This document shows, piece by piece, positions 33,883 to 44,784 of a DNA stretch of 64,000 bases (positions are counted from its first letter, which is position 1; each line of letters opens with the position of its first letter). The position numbers and the translations under genes were made by a program. The notes under the pieces were generated by a model. The model was given only the letters and a program-made list of their open reading frames with translations. It was not told the DNA's origin and searched no databases. Source of the DNA: Siphonodentalium dalli. Its lineage: Eukaryota > Mollusca > Scaphopoda > Gadilida > Siphonodentaliidae. The stretch lies in NCBI GenBank assembly GCA_032622095.1, contig CP136061.1:248259582-248323581 (forward strand), in the 5' to 3' direction.

Positions 33883-34799
33883 GTATAGTCAATTTTATCT
33901 TAATTTTTAAATATTTGCTCTTGAAATGTGGAACCTCTTATATTTTTATATTCCTGTTTTTAAACGAGAGGCCGATCACGATCGGCAGATGTTAACCCAT
34001 CCCTTGGCGATAGAAATTTAATATGATCGGATAAATGAGAGTTTTGGTGTTGAATTATAGAGTATACTGGTACAGGATCTGTAATGCTAAACCACCACAG
34101 CCAGCAAGCCCATGGGTTAAATGTGTAGGTGTGACCTGGACATGGAATACTTGGGTTAAGAGAGTCCAATTTAAGTTTACAATAATAATGTGTCCTAGTA
34201 TACAGATAAGCAACCTCACCACTGACCCATTAATATCAATTATATAGCAGAGCTGTCAAAATATCACAGGAATTGTTTATGTTGAACACTGACCTCTATT
34301 AAACCAATAACAATTATAATGATATCAGACCATCTGAAGATATAACTCTGCAGCAGAGATGTCTACTGTTAATATCATGTGATGTTTATTGTTGAATCTT
34401 TATTTTAAATTAGATACCATAGCCTTCTTTATCAGATTATTTTCACATTGGCATAAGAGACATCAGAAAATAATATAGCCTTATCAATAGCTAAGTAGTC
34501 CAAAGGCAATTGGTGAATTGGATTTAATGTTGCTCCAAACAGATTTACCAGTACATAACACAAGATTTTGGACCGATTTAATCAAATTTGGTTTGGTGAT
34601 TCGGGGTACCCTTGGCAGAGTTATAATGGTGTTAGTTTTTTCAAATTTGTTTAACTTAAAAACTTTTTAATTATTTAAAAAAATTAAAGGTCCACATTGG
34701 AAATCTTTTTATCAACTTTTATCATAATCATCAATATCTAAATGAAAACAAATGACATTTTTTTTATTATTATTATTATAAAAGTTAAAAGTAAAAAAA
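33883..34799. other. Intron, nothing recognised
   Basis: AT-rich, with no named family; poly-A and poly-T stretches lie near the end. Confidence 0.4.
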
Positions 34800-35165
34800 A
34801 TTTAAATCGAATTTTTTTTCCAATTTTTTTTCTCGAAAAAGGGTCATAACTCCTTTAAAATTAATCGGATCAAACCCATATTCGAACTCGATCTGTATTT
34901 TGGGCTGAGAAACCCATATACAAAATTTGGTTTCGATCGCATAAAAAATATTTGAGTTATCGCATTACTCGTAAAGTGTCTACGGACAGACAGACGGACG
35001 AACGACGAGTGGTCAATCCGGGCAACGACACTATGTTTACCATACTATGGTATGGGTAAACATAAAAATGGGACGTATTATGTTATTGAGCCGTCTGTCC
35101 ATCCGTTCGCTTTTTTGTTTGTTTTTGGATGATAACCTTAGAAAGTCTCAACTGAATAGAATGAA
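34800..35165. repeat. Head-to-head repeat with CAGACGGACG motif
   Basis: Left half: AATTTGGTTTCGATCGCAT, GAGTTATCGCA and GACAGACAGACGGACGAACG. Then a short palindrome GTTTACCATACTATGGTATG, and CCGTCTGTCCATCCGTTCGC in inverse orientation. Repeats with GGACAGACGGACG tails are common in marine invertebrate genomes (from memory). The class is unknown. Confidence 0.55.
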
Positions 35166-35171
35166 ATTTGG

Positions 35172-35783
35172 TACAGTAATTAATGCTCTAATTAATCGAC
35201 TCATTAACCCTTTACCCAACAAACCGGCCAAAACCGGCCAAGTAAAGCTTCAACAGCCTAAATTATCTTCGGTCTGTCTCAATAGAACCATACAAATATG
35301 GATATCATTGGAACCGGCTCCTTGACCACATTGTGATGGTTATAGTTATGCCCTGTGCCAATGCATTCTCTTATATATGCGAGTCGACCATAGGTCGCCT
35401 CGCATATATAAGAGAATGCATTGGCCTAAACAAAATCTTTTTTTAACACTTTTTACCATTTTTTCTTACATTCTTTAAAAATTTTATAATTTTTAATGTG
35501 TTAAGCCAATGCATTCTCATATATATGCGAGGCGACCTATGGTCGACTCGCATATATAAGAGAATGCATTGGCACAGGGCCATTCTGTTGGGTAAAGGGT
35601 TAAACACAGCAGAATTATGGGTAACTTTTCAGGATTTAGTCGGAAATATGGCTTGTTGCCATTCACCGGAAAGCTCTCCCCGAGAGCTTTGAATGGCAAC
35701 AAACCATATTTCCGACTATATCCTGAAAAGTTACCCATAATTCTGCTGTGGTTAAGGAGTTGGTTATTTAGGGCATTACTGTA
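35172..35783. mobile_element. Family P MITE split by family A
   Basis: TACAGTAATTAATGCTCTAA to TTAGGGCATTACTGTA. After ATCGACTCATTAA the sequence switches to family A, then resumes at TTAAACACAGCAGAATTATG. Confidence 0.88.
35204..35603. mobile_element. Family A MITE inside P
   Basis: Full copy inserted at the TTAA that P normally carries in CTCCTTAACCACAGC. TTAA is present on both sides. Confidence 0.9.
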
Positions 35784-35943
35784 TCTAAGTCTGTCTAAAG
35801 TCTGATAAAGTAGTGGAACTTTATTACTTTGCATGAGGTCTTGGAACATATTACAAAATCCTGGAAAAGTCCTCAATTTCTTTCATTTTTCTTCACATCT
35901 CTAGATGGATGAAAGCTATTATTCAAGACTTTAATTCCCGTAT

Positions 35944-36137
35944 AATATAGATTGTTTGTTTAACTTATTATCTGAACATTTCCCGCCTATCAATATGAAT
36001 CATTCTGTTCTTGTATTATCTTTTTTCTGTCCATCGTCTGCTTTTATTTTTTGATTACCCCTCCAAATGAATAATAGACCATTGCAATGTACACTATGAT
36101 AACTGAATGTGAGAATCCATTTAGTATAGAAAGGGTT
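35944..36137. mobile_element. Family T MITE, right two-thirds
   Basis: AACTTATTATCTGAACATTT, ACCCCTCCAAATGAATAATA, GACCATTGCAATGTACA and TTTAGTATAGAAAGGGTTA. The left end is missing. It ends 68 bp before an exon. Confidence 0.65.
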
Positions 36138-36205
36138 ATATTTGTAGGTAAGCTCCAGGTATGTTTTGACCGGCAATGGAAATTAATATTTTTTATTGTT
36201 TACAG

Positions 36206-36328
36206 TTCCAGGGCCAGTCCAGGATCTTCTGATGGAATCGTCAGGAATGTCGTTTGTCGTCATTAAATGGAATCCACCAGAGCATCCTAACGGGGAATTG
36301 CTTGGTTATATTATTGGTTATCAAACAG
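36206..36328 (+). CDS. Nrg: Neuroglian/L1CAM-like exon: FnIII-4, first half
   Basis: 123 nt, phase 1 to phase 1; acceptor TTGTTTACAG at 36196-36205, donor GTTTGT at 36329 (weaker than the others). It encodes VPGPVQDLLMESSGMSFVVI, the core KWNPPEHPNGELLGYIIGYQ and T. The KWxxPxxPNGxLxGYxIxY pattern is the FnIII-4 signature of L1/neuroglian proteins. The donor was chosen because it keeps phase 1 with the next exon. Confidence 0.9.
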
Positions 36329-36365
36329 GTTTGTTGGTTTTTTGGTGAACTGAACTGAACTTTCT

Positions 36366-36765
36366 TTAACCCTTTACCCAACAGAAGGGCCCTGTGCCAA
36401 TGCATTCTCTTATATATGCGAGTCGACCTATGGTCGACTCGCATATATAAGAGAATGCATTGGCTTAAGACATTAAAAATTATAAAATTGTTAAAGAATG
36501 TAAGAAAAAATGGTAAAAAGTGTTAAAAAAAGATTTATTTTAGGCCAATGCATTCTCTTATATATGCGAGGCGACCTATGGTCGACTCGCATATATAAGA
36601 GAATGCATTGGCACAGGGCATAACTGTAACTATCACAATGTGGTCAAGGAGCCGGTTCCAATGATATCCATATTTGTATGGTTCTATTGAGACAGACCGA
36701 AGATAATTTAGGCTGTTGAAGCTTTATTTGGCCGGTTTTGGCCGGTTTGTTGGGTAAAGGGTTAA
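36366..36765. mobile_element. Family A MITE, full length
   Basis: TTAACCCTTTACCCAACA to TTGGGTAAAGGGTTAA. Its first palindrome is perfect (CGAGTCGACCTATGGTCGAC, continuing in inverse), without the single mismatch of other copies. It starts 37 bp after an exon and shares its right TTAA with a B element. Confidence 0.9.
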
Positions 36766-37663
36766 ACCTATCATGACTGGAGCTTCCTAAAATTTGTTTA
36801 AAATCCCAGAACCGATGCATTCTCTTATATATGTGAGTCGCCCATAGGTTGCCTTGCATATATAAGAGAATTCATTGGCCTAACAATATATACCTTAACC
36901 TTGAAAGCCAGTGCATTCCCTTCAGGGTTCGCGCTGCCACTTGCCAAATTTGCCAATGGCAAAAATAATTCACATTTGGCAAAATATATTTTCATTTGGC
37001 AAAAGTTTTGGCAAGTCACTTTTTAATTCCTCAAGCAATTTGAAATATTAATGGTGTTTTATAAGGTCTAGGGAAAGTTAACACCTTTATTAAGATGCAG
37101 TTTATCTCATAGCATTAGTACTGATGGAGGGATTGCTAATCCCCCTGTGATGTGCCTTCTGATTGAGCATCCCTTCTACCATTGTATTGTTCGGTGACTG
37201 GCTTATTGTTGTATGATAAACCACAATAGAGATGCGAGTATAATTAATTATTTACTAACTGCTTTTCTATCGATATCAAAAGTCGATCAAACCACGATTG
37301 TCGAAACATAAGACTTAAGGTTGCAGAAAATGATACTATCAGGGATAGCAATTGGCAATTGCTAAAATAATTTGGCAAAAAATGTATTCATTTGGCAAAA
37401 TATTTGGCAAAAGTAAATTTCGGTCCAGCGCGGACCCTGATTCTCTTATATATGCCAGCGAGCAATACAGAGCAATAGAGAGTAACCATTTAATTCTAGA
37501 AAACCGATTGATTGACATGCTGTCCAAAAGGTTGACAAATTCATGGTAAATATAGGAGGCCCTGGCTTCTTTAACATCTGGGGAGACTCACATATATAAG
37601 AGAATGCACTGGCACAGGATCTTCAATGATGCACCTGTGCAGCTCCTGTCATGAAAGGGTTAA
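36762..37663. mobile_element. Family B MITE split by a hAT-like element
   Basis: TTAAACCTATCATGACTGG to CTCCTGTCATGAAAGGGTTAA. The second palindrome is interrupted at GTGCATTCCCTT by the element at 36923-37439 and resumes with ATTCTCTTATATATGC. Confidence 0.8.
36923..37439. mobile_element. hAT-like MITE, CAGGGTTCGCGCTG ends
   Basis: CAGGGTTCGCGCTG and inverted CAGCGCGGACCCTG, 517 bp, with TTGGCAAAA words near both ends. Flanks ATTCCCTT (36915-36922) and ATTCTCTT (37440-37447) form an 8 bp duplication with one mismatch. Confidence 0.88.
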
Positions 37664-39583
37664 CAATATGTCAAACTGCTGATCATCAATGATCGGTCAA
37701 CATTCCTTCACAGGAGACAAATATAATACACCCATTCACATCTTCATTCACATCTTCATTCACATCTTCATTTCATGGGTACTAAAATTTTAAATAATAA
37801 GATTCAAATTTATTTTTACATTCTCTCGTCATCATTACAGATATAATATAATATATACATGAAACATGGCATGAATTACAAATATAATGATGGCAAACAG
37901 TTTGAAATCAATGATATATGTTCTTGATGCTCCGACTTGTCTCTTCTCCCGAGTAATGTATGCTGCGCCTATCATGTTGCAAGAAATTACCTGCCAAGAG
38001 CACCAAGCTACTTTCACAACAACTCCTACTTTTTGCCTGGATTTCGAGTCTTTATATAATACCGGTACATGTTTTACACACCCTTCATAATATACTTTCA
38101 GTTGTAATTTATGCAATTAAGTCAAAGTCCAAGCTGGTCACCGTCCTTCAAGTACTTTCCCTTTTCACTCTTGCTAAAAATAAAAAAATTATTTGGACTG
38201 CAATTGTAACACTAATGTGATCATGTACGTAAACGTAATTTGTGCCCGCTTGTTACTTTTCATGGGATTATCGGATGAATTGCTATCTGTATATAGAATG
38301 ATTTGATGATAAACACTAAGGGTGCATACACATGAATGTAATATCTGTAATTATCGTGTATTTGGCATTTTACATGGATCATACAGACGATGTAATATGT
38401 GTCCACTGACAACCCAATCATTGCCTATGTGTTGAGCGCACTGAGTTCTAGTTCCAATTAAGTCGGAATGTAGATAATCCGTTATCTTGGACCGAGTCGC
38501 CAGGCCACTTAAAATAATTGTTTGTGGGATAACCCATATGGTAGACTTTCTATTTAAATAATTACCAGTCCTCTCTTATTTATAGCAGTGGTGGATTAGG
38601 ATTTCCCCGACGCACGCAGTGGCTATATATGACCCCGAAAGCTACCAGGCGGTTGGCTAACTCTGAGCTATTTAAGTAAAACATATCATATTGTACCTTC
38701 TTGCCCAGATTATTCCGACCGATACATTCAACTAAGTCCCTTAGAGATTTGAAGCTTTCGAGACCCCACCCAAACAAGCATCATGGTTGAAAATGTTCTA
38801 CATCAAGCCTGTATATGCCAGCTGTAGGCCTATGGCTTCTGGTGTTCGTGCATTAATAAAATGCTAGATATCACACAGACTTGACTAATTTCCGCATCCG
38901 TAAAGAAGACATGTTTTGGACTACTCACTTGTCTGGCCTGTTAAATTAACAATGAACCGCTCGCGCGCAGGTGATTAATGTTGTCAATTATTGGTGTGGC
39001 CATGTAAAATACATGTATTTTACATACAGAAATTACATGCATGTGTGTATCCACCCTTATAATGGGACACAAGAAAATGATATATACAATGTATGTAAAT
39101 AATCACATATAACGTAAATGTGGATATTTAGCCTGCCATGTAATACGAGTAACGTAAATGTGGATATTTAGCCTGCCATGTAATACGAGTTTCAGCTGTC
39201 TGGCCATCGACGCAGTCCTGTCTGGAATTTTGCGCGCCGGTGTAGGTAGTGACGTCATGATGTACGTCTTGATGTCATGACTCCTTTACTGGTTTCCCTA
39301 GTTCTAAGCAATCTTAAAATGACTCTGCGATCTTTCAATCGGAACTTAAAGTTTCCGTTTGTCGGCCTTGAACTTTGAGAATATTTCATCAATCTTTTAG
39401 GCGGAAATACTGTTAGAAAATTAAAGATAATATGTAAACGGCCAGCAAGGTCGCTAGATTCCTCTTTCAGGGTAAATATTTTTAATAATTTTATGAAATA
39501 TGTAAACAAAACTTTTTCATGCAATTTAACTTTTTTGTTAACCAGAGCTTTTGTTCAATTTACATTCACTTTTTGAAAATATA
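37664..39583. other. Intron with two small tandem repeats
   Basis: Mostly unassigned. It holds a 12 bp repeat (TTCACATCTTCA, three times, 37735-37770). Overlapping open frames at 37835-38220 on both strands show no domain. Confidence 0.45.
39111..39190 (+). repeat. Perfect 40 bp tandem duplication
   Basis: Two identical 40 bp units beginning AACGTAAATGTGGATATTTA. Perfect identity suggests a recent duplication or an assembly artefact. Confidence 0.92.
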
Positions 39584-40690
39584 CATACGGACCCTGGCTC
39601 ATACGGACCTCAATTAAAATATACAATTTTATTTTTTATGTTTATTTAAATAAAATCAAAATACTGACAACATACATACGGAGATAAAAAAAAATCTGAT
39701 GATAACAAAAATGGAACAACGTTACATCAGACGAACATTATCTAAATTGGCGCGTATAGCTTGGCGGCTTCTTTCAGTAGTTTGCTGGCAGTTATCCTCA
39801 TCGATGAGTAGTAGCTGTTGTGCTCTCAAGTAGAACATTCAGGTTCAATGCAGTCATTGTGGAATTATGCCAGTCAAAAATAAATCAGTTGAATATATAC
39901 CAGTTGTGTTTTTACTAACATGTTTTCATAACAAATCAAACTCAGTGGATTCATACTGATCACCATTCACTGACCATTCGTCATCGCGTGTCTGTTTATA
40001 AAACAATATAAGGGATCACACACGAGTGTGTATACAAGGGACAATAAATCAGTTGAAACAAGTTGTGTTTTTACTAACATGTTTTCGTAACAAATCAAAC
40101 TCAGTGGATTCATCCTGATCACCATTCACTGACCATTTATCACCGCATGTCTGTTTATACAACGACATAAAGGGATCACACGCGCGTGTTTATACAACGA
40201 TGAAGAGATTAATTAACGCGATTCAATAAATGCTTTTTCAAGCCAGAACATCACCGAAATTCTCAATTAATACAGATATATGTGTGACAATACAATCATA
40301 ATTATATATTAAATTCATAAATATAAGTTTGAAAAAAAACGAAAAAATCGGTTAAATTCATAAATATAAGTTTGAAAATCACCAAAAAAATCACAAAAAT
40401 TCTCAATTAATACAGATATATGTGTGAAATGACAATCATAATTATATATTAAATTCATAAATATAAGTTTGAAAATCACTGAAAAAATCAGCTATATTCA
40501 TAAATATAAGTTTGAAAATCACCCAAAAAATCACCGAAATTCTCAATTAATACAGATATATGTGTTAAAAGACAATCATAATTATATATTAAATTCATAA
40601 ATATAAGTTTGAAAATTGAATATTTTAATTGAGGTTCGTATGAGCCGGGGTCCGTATAAGCCAGGGTCCGTATCAGCCGGTGGTCCGTAA
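39584..40690. mobile_element. Candidate foldback element with internal tandem arrays
   Basis: The left end has CATACGGACCCTGGCTCATA and CGGACCTCAATTAAAATA. The right end has the inverse (TTTTAATTGAGGTTCGTATG, AGCC, GGGGTCCGTATAAGCC), then further GGTCCGTA-AGCC units. Inside are two tandem arrays: about 162 bp twice (39879-40200) and 140 bp three times (40261-40620). Multi-unit inverted ends and internal satellites recall foldback-type transposons. No coding sequence or clear target duplication was found. Confidence 0.6.
40261..40620 (+). repeat. 140 bp tandem repeat, about 2.6 units
   Basis: TCTCAATTAATACAGATATA recurs at 40261, 40401 and 40541, exactly 140 bp apart. TTCATAAATATAAGTTTGAA occurs once or twice per unit as a sub-repeat. 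Confidence 0.9.
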
Positions 40691-41184
40691 AAGCCAGGGT
40701 CCGTAAGATGAAGTATGATGAAGTATAGCTAACAGTTGCTAGATCAAAGTTTTTTATTTTTGCCCTGGATCATTTTGCCCAATTACACATTTCGAGGTTG
40801 CATTACTCAATACAAAATGGCGGCCGTCACCAACAATCATTTTTGGACTCCGCTAACCTTTGAATTATGAGTAAATTATTCTACTTTAGGTAATTTAATC
40901 TTTTTTTATAGTGGCCTGAAAAAGTCGATTAGTATATCTCATATTCGCATACATATACCCTAGGTCGCTTCGCTTCTGCGGCTTTGCCGCGGGAGACCGG
41001 GCACTATTATTATATAGTCAACCATTTCTATGATGACAAAAGCATTGGGGCAGGTAGAAACTATGACTTGTATTTACTGGGCAAGGTAATTATTTCATTC
41101 AAGGAGAAAAAAAGAATGAATCAAATGTATGCCTTTCGTAGCACTATATCCTTGGGCTATTATAATCATCATGTCCGTGCATGG

Positions 41185-41640
41185 TTCACATTTGAGAAGA
41201 AGCAGGCCAAGTTCGAATTTGGTCATGGTCCAATGATTTTTGACAGAGTTATGCCCCTTTTTTTTACTGTCTGCATGGTAACTTGAGCAATATTCAACAG
41301 AATTTATTGATAATTGGTATGTAGTTCACATTTGAGAAGATGCAGGCGAAAAATTCGAATTTCGTCAAGGTTCCGATAATTTTTGACGGAGTTGTGCCCA
41401 TTTTTCGACTTAGAAGGTGCTGTTTTTGTGTTTTCCGCATAGTAACTTGAGCAATATTCAACAGAATTTCTTTATATTCGCACTTGGTTCTCATTTGAGA
41501 AGACGCAGACCAAGTTCTATTTTATTCCATTTAGAAATAACTTTTGTGTTGTCTCAATGATAAATTGAGCATTCTTCAAAAGAATCTCTTGATAAATGGT
41601 GTGTGGCTCACCTTTGACAACATGCAGATCATCATCTAGT
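41185..41640 (+). repeat. Degenerate 120-165 bp tandem repeat
   Basis: TTCACATTTGAGAAGA-GCAGG recurs with divergence at 41185, 41325, 41488 and 41606. Shared following words are AAGTTCGAATTT, TTTTTGACGGAGTTGTGCCC and AACTTGAGCAATATTCAACA. It creates an open frame at 40984-41286 that I regard as non-genic. Confidence 0.7.
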
Positions 41641-41731
41641 TTGACTCCAATTTTTTTATCTGTGGGATGCGTCATCTAATCATGATTTTGTGACATTTAT
41701 GTTTGTTATATTTTTCTGCTACAACATGGCC

Positions 41732-42131
41732 TTAACCCTTTACCCAACAAACCGGCCAAAACCGGCCAAATAAAGCTTCAACAGCCTAAAATATCTTGGG
41801 TCTGTCTCAATAGAACCATACACATATGGATATCATTGGAACCGGCTCCTTGACCACAATGTGATAGTTACAGTTATGCCCTGTGCCAATGCATTCTCTT
41901 ATATATGCGAGTCGACCATAGGTCGCCTCGCATATATAAGAGAATGCATTGGCCTAAAAAAAAAAAAAATTTAACACTTTTTACCATTTTTTCTTACATT
42001 CTTTAACAATTTTATAATTTTTAATGTGTTAAGCCAATGCATTCTCTTATATATGCGAGGCGACCTATGGTCGACTCGCATATATAAGAGAATGCATTGG
42101 CACAGGGCCCTACTGTTGGTTAAAGGGTTAA
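41732..42131. mobile_element. Family A MITE, full length
   Basis: TTAACCCTTTACCCAACA to a slightly altered TGTTGGTTAAAGGGTTAA, with both palindromes. Confidence 0.9.
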
Positions 42132-42186
42132 TATCAACGGTTCACACAATTAAGTTCATGATGTCATTCGGCAGTGAAGAGGTTAA
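42132..42186. mobile_element. Family C right-end remnant
   Basis: GATGTCATTCGGCAGTGAAG and AGGTTAA match the right end of family C. It ends 25 bp before the next exon, close to the branch-point region. Confidence 0.65.
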
Positions 42187-42211
42187 ATATCTGCATGATT
42201 TCTATTTACAG

Positions 42212-42391
42212 TAAAGAAGAACCATCTTGGTCCACTGAAATCCAATCTCGTAAATAACCTAATGAACTACAGAAAATTAAAAATAATGGGCTTAAAGTCT
42301 AACACTTCTTATCGAGTATTCGTGGCAGGACGGTCAAGGAAGGGCAAAGGCAAAGCAGAATTCATCGATGTCCACACCTCTAATGGAATGA
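42212..42391 (+). CDS. Nrg: Neuroglian/L1CAM-like exon: FnIII-4, second half
   Basis: 180 nt, phase 1 to phase 1; acceptor TTCTATTTACAG at 42200-42211, donor GTAAGT at 42392. It encodes VKKNHLGPLKSNLVNN, then the E-F region KLKIMGLKSNTSYRVFVAGR with a possible N-glycosylation site, and a Lys/Gly-rich turn RSRKGKGKAEF before IDVHTSNGM. The MxGLKxNSxYRxxxxA pattern fits FnIII-4 of neuroglian. Confidence 0.9.
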
Positions 42392-43514
42392 GTAAGTAAC
42401 TTTGCAACTTACAGAAATTATCATCTCATTTATTTTTTTTTGTAAATTCTTTCAGAAGAATTGTTAGTAGTACTTCATATATGGTATTGGTGATATAATG
42501 TGCTTTTACATTATGAAGTGTCTCCAGCTATGGTGCTGTGAATATATCTGCAGGAATTAAATTTACACCGTGATAACTCCATACACAAGGCTATTATGCT
42601 TGCTAATTTAACTGTTTTGATTTGGTTGCAATGGCGGCACACTGCTATTTAATTCTGTCACCAAAGTTTACATTCATACTTCAACTAATTGTAGAAGCTG
42701 GTGCGTGCATGTTAGCAGTAGGCCTTACACTTTTTGGAAGTTGATGTTCCGCGCAAATAAATAGTGAATATCAAATGAAAATGTTTTTACTTCATAATTG
42801 TACACAGAGTGAATATTACACTGTAAAAGTATTGTTTACTTGTATCTAACATCATCAACTAATGGGCAGTAATGTCTCGCAGTAGATTTAAGCCCAAGGA
42901 TTATATCTACAGCATTGTAAATGGAGGCACGACCTTTACATAAATCTCAGCTTTCGCTTTATGATGACTTAATCTTTTTTGCATCCATCTCATATAAATG
43001 ATCGACACCTGTAGATTCTCTTTTTTGAAAGAGATCCTCGACTGAGTCCTGGATTAAGAAATTAAACAAAGTGCCCAAAAGGAGTTTTATTATATGAAAC
43101 GGGCTTTGATTGAACAAGACGTTGTGATGTTGAACGTCGCTGGGAAAACCTGATCTATTTTCAGGTCTGATAATAAGTTATGTTAACCCCTAAAGTATCT
43201 GACGTAACTCAGAACTGTTATTAACTGTTGTTTCATTAATGAGGTGAACATCATTAGATATCTCAATTTTTTTCGTTATGTTTTAACATAGGAATTGGGA
43301 AAAGACACTTTTGAACATATAATAATGAGTATTGATGTCAGTTGTGGAACATATTCTCTTGTTCGTCAAGGTCAAGGTCTATTGAAACATGTGATGGTTC
43401 TCAGGGTCAAAACACACAAATAAATCACAAACAGGGACACAAGGCATAATATCAACTTTGTTTACAAACAATTATTCCAGTATTGCAGAATGACATGCAG
43501 AAGGGGATCAAACA
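42392..43514. other. Intron, with one copy of repeat Q
   Basis: 43085-43185 is about 100 bp shared with 49412-49504 (TTTTATTATATGAAACG, TGGGAAAACCTGATCTATTT, AATAAGTTATGTTA). The rest is unassigned. Confidence 0.5.
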
Positions 43515-43691
43515 CAGGCCTCAACATTTGCCCATTTGCAAAATGAGGTCCCCAGAGGGTGAATTTAGTGATGCTATCCCACAGAGAGGGCTAATATCAC
43601 CAAGTTCACCCTCTGGGGACCTCATTCTGCATGGCCTCATTTGCTATGGGGGACCTGGATACAGAATAAGTTCCCAGATGGTGATGTGCAC

Positions 43692-44784
43692 TAGAGATGG
43701 GCGGTTAACCGTGGAATCAGTTCGGTTTCGGTTGTCGGGAAAAACCGGAAATGACAACCGTGGTAAGTTGGGAAAACCCGTAGTTTCGGTTGTCACAACT
43801 TCCTGTAATCATGGCAGAGCACGACGAACAAACGAGTCCTGTGTGGAAATATTTTTCAAAGAAAGATAAGAAATCTAAGTGTGCCGCCTGTAATATATGC
43901 AGAAAGGAGTTCGCATGGTGAAATCGCGCGACGAATTAATTACGTTGCTTCCGTGTACACCTATTTTCGCCGTAGTAGACACAACACAAGTCAGTTTATT
44001 TATCATGTTCTTTGAATCATTAAGGCCGTACAAATACTTTGAAAGGTGAATTTGATAACGAGGATACGATATAAAAAGGTATCAATGATTGTTACCCGCA
44101 TTCCCTATTAGTTTTTATCACTGTTTGGATGTTAAATCGTCAAATATATTTGTGCGCCGTTGATTAAAAAATGTTATGCCGGAATCGGAGCCGGAATGAA
44201 TTATACCGTTTGTCGGTAAACTGTTGAGAAATAGCACTCATTCAGGTGACTTGTATTGGATGCATGAAAAGTGTGTACAGTATTATGTTCCCTAAATATG
44301 GTAATAGGCATATACTAGTAACCAGATAATGTGATTGAGAGATTCTAGTCATGTTTTATTTTCATTTTGTTGTTTATTTCAAATTTTATTTTTCAAATCA
44401 TAACTATACACATATATCTAGTCACACACATTAGTTTCATGCCAATATAAATGATCATTATATTATTTCACACTTATGATCATATGATGCTGAATTGCAG
44501 TCATACACAATACACAGACTCACTTGCATTCTAGCACTTCCACTCGACATGGACATTAACAATATACATGTAATAGTAACAATATGATACATAATTTACA
44601 ATTATAAAAGGACATGTACCTCACAAGTTATGGTGATAAAATTGGTGTGTTTTCTTTGTAATATGATGAAGCATAATTATATTTTGTTCACATTAGTCAT
44701 TTTTATTAATAAAAACCGAAACCGAGACTCAACTCTTTTTCCACAACCGAAACCGAGGCAAATTTTCACAACCGCCCATCTCTA
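43692..44784 (+). mobile_element. Non-autonomous hAT element, 1.09 kb
   Basis: Inverted ends TAGAGATGGGCGGTT and ACCGCCCATCTCTA, with CGGTTTCGGTTGTCGG-like repeats inside both. A perfect 8 bp duplication ATGTGCAC lies at 43684-43691 and 44785-44792. It keeps the start of a BED-finger transposase gene but lacks the catalytic part, so it is an internal deletion derivative. Confidence 0.92.
43811..43921 (+). pseudogene. Truncated BED zinc-finger transposase start
   Basis: An ATG frame of 36 codons reads MAEHDEQTSPVWKYFSKKDK, then KSKCAACNICRKEF and a stop. SPVWKYF followed by a C-x2-C and basic residues is the beginning of a BED zinc finger, as found at the N-terminus of hAT transposases. The His ligands and everything after are missing. 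After the stop, the words CGCGCGACGAATTAATTACG could be a degraded continuation. Confidence 0.75.

Noticed and set aside
35517-35876. A 119-codon minus-strand open frame, and many similar frames with LYMRGDLWSTRIYKRMHWHR-type peptides
   Set aside because: These are translations of the CCAATGCATT palindromes and of P foldbacks. They recur wherever those repeats occur and are not proteins.
40984-41286. A 100-codon plus-strand open frame
   Set aside because: Most of it overlaps the degenerate tandem repeat at 41185-41640, and the translation shows no domain or splice context.
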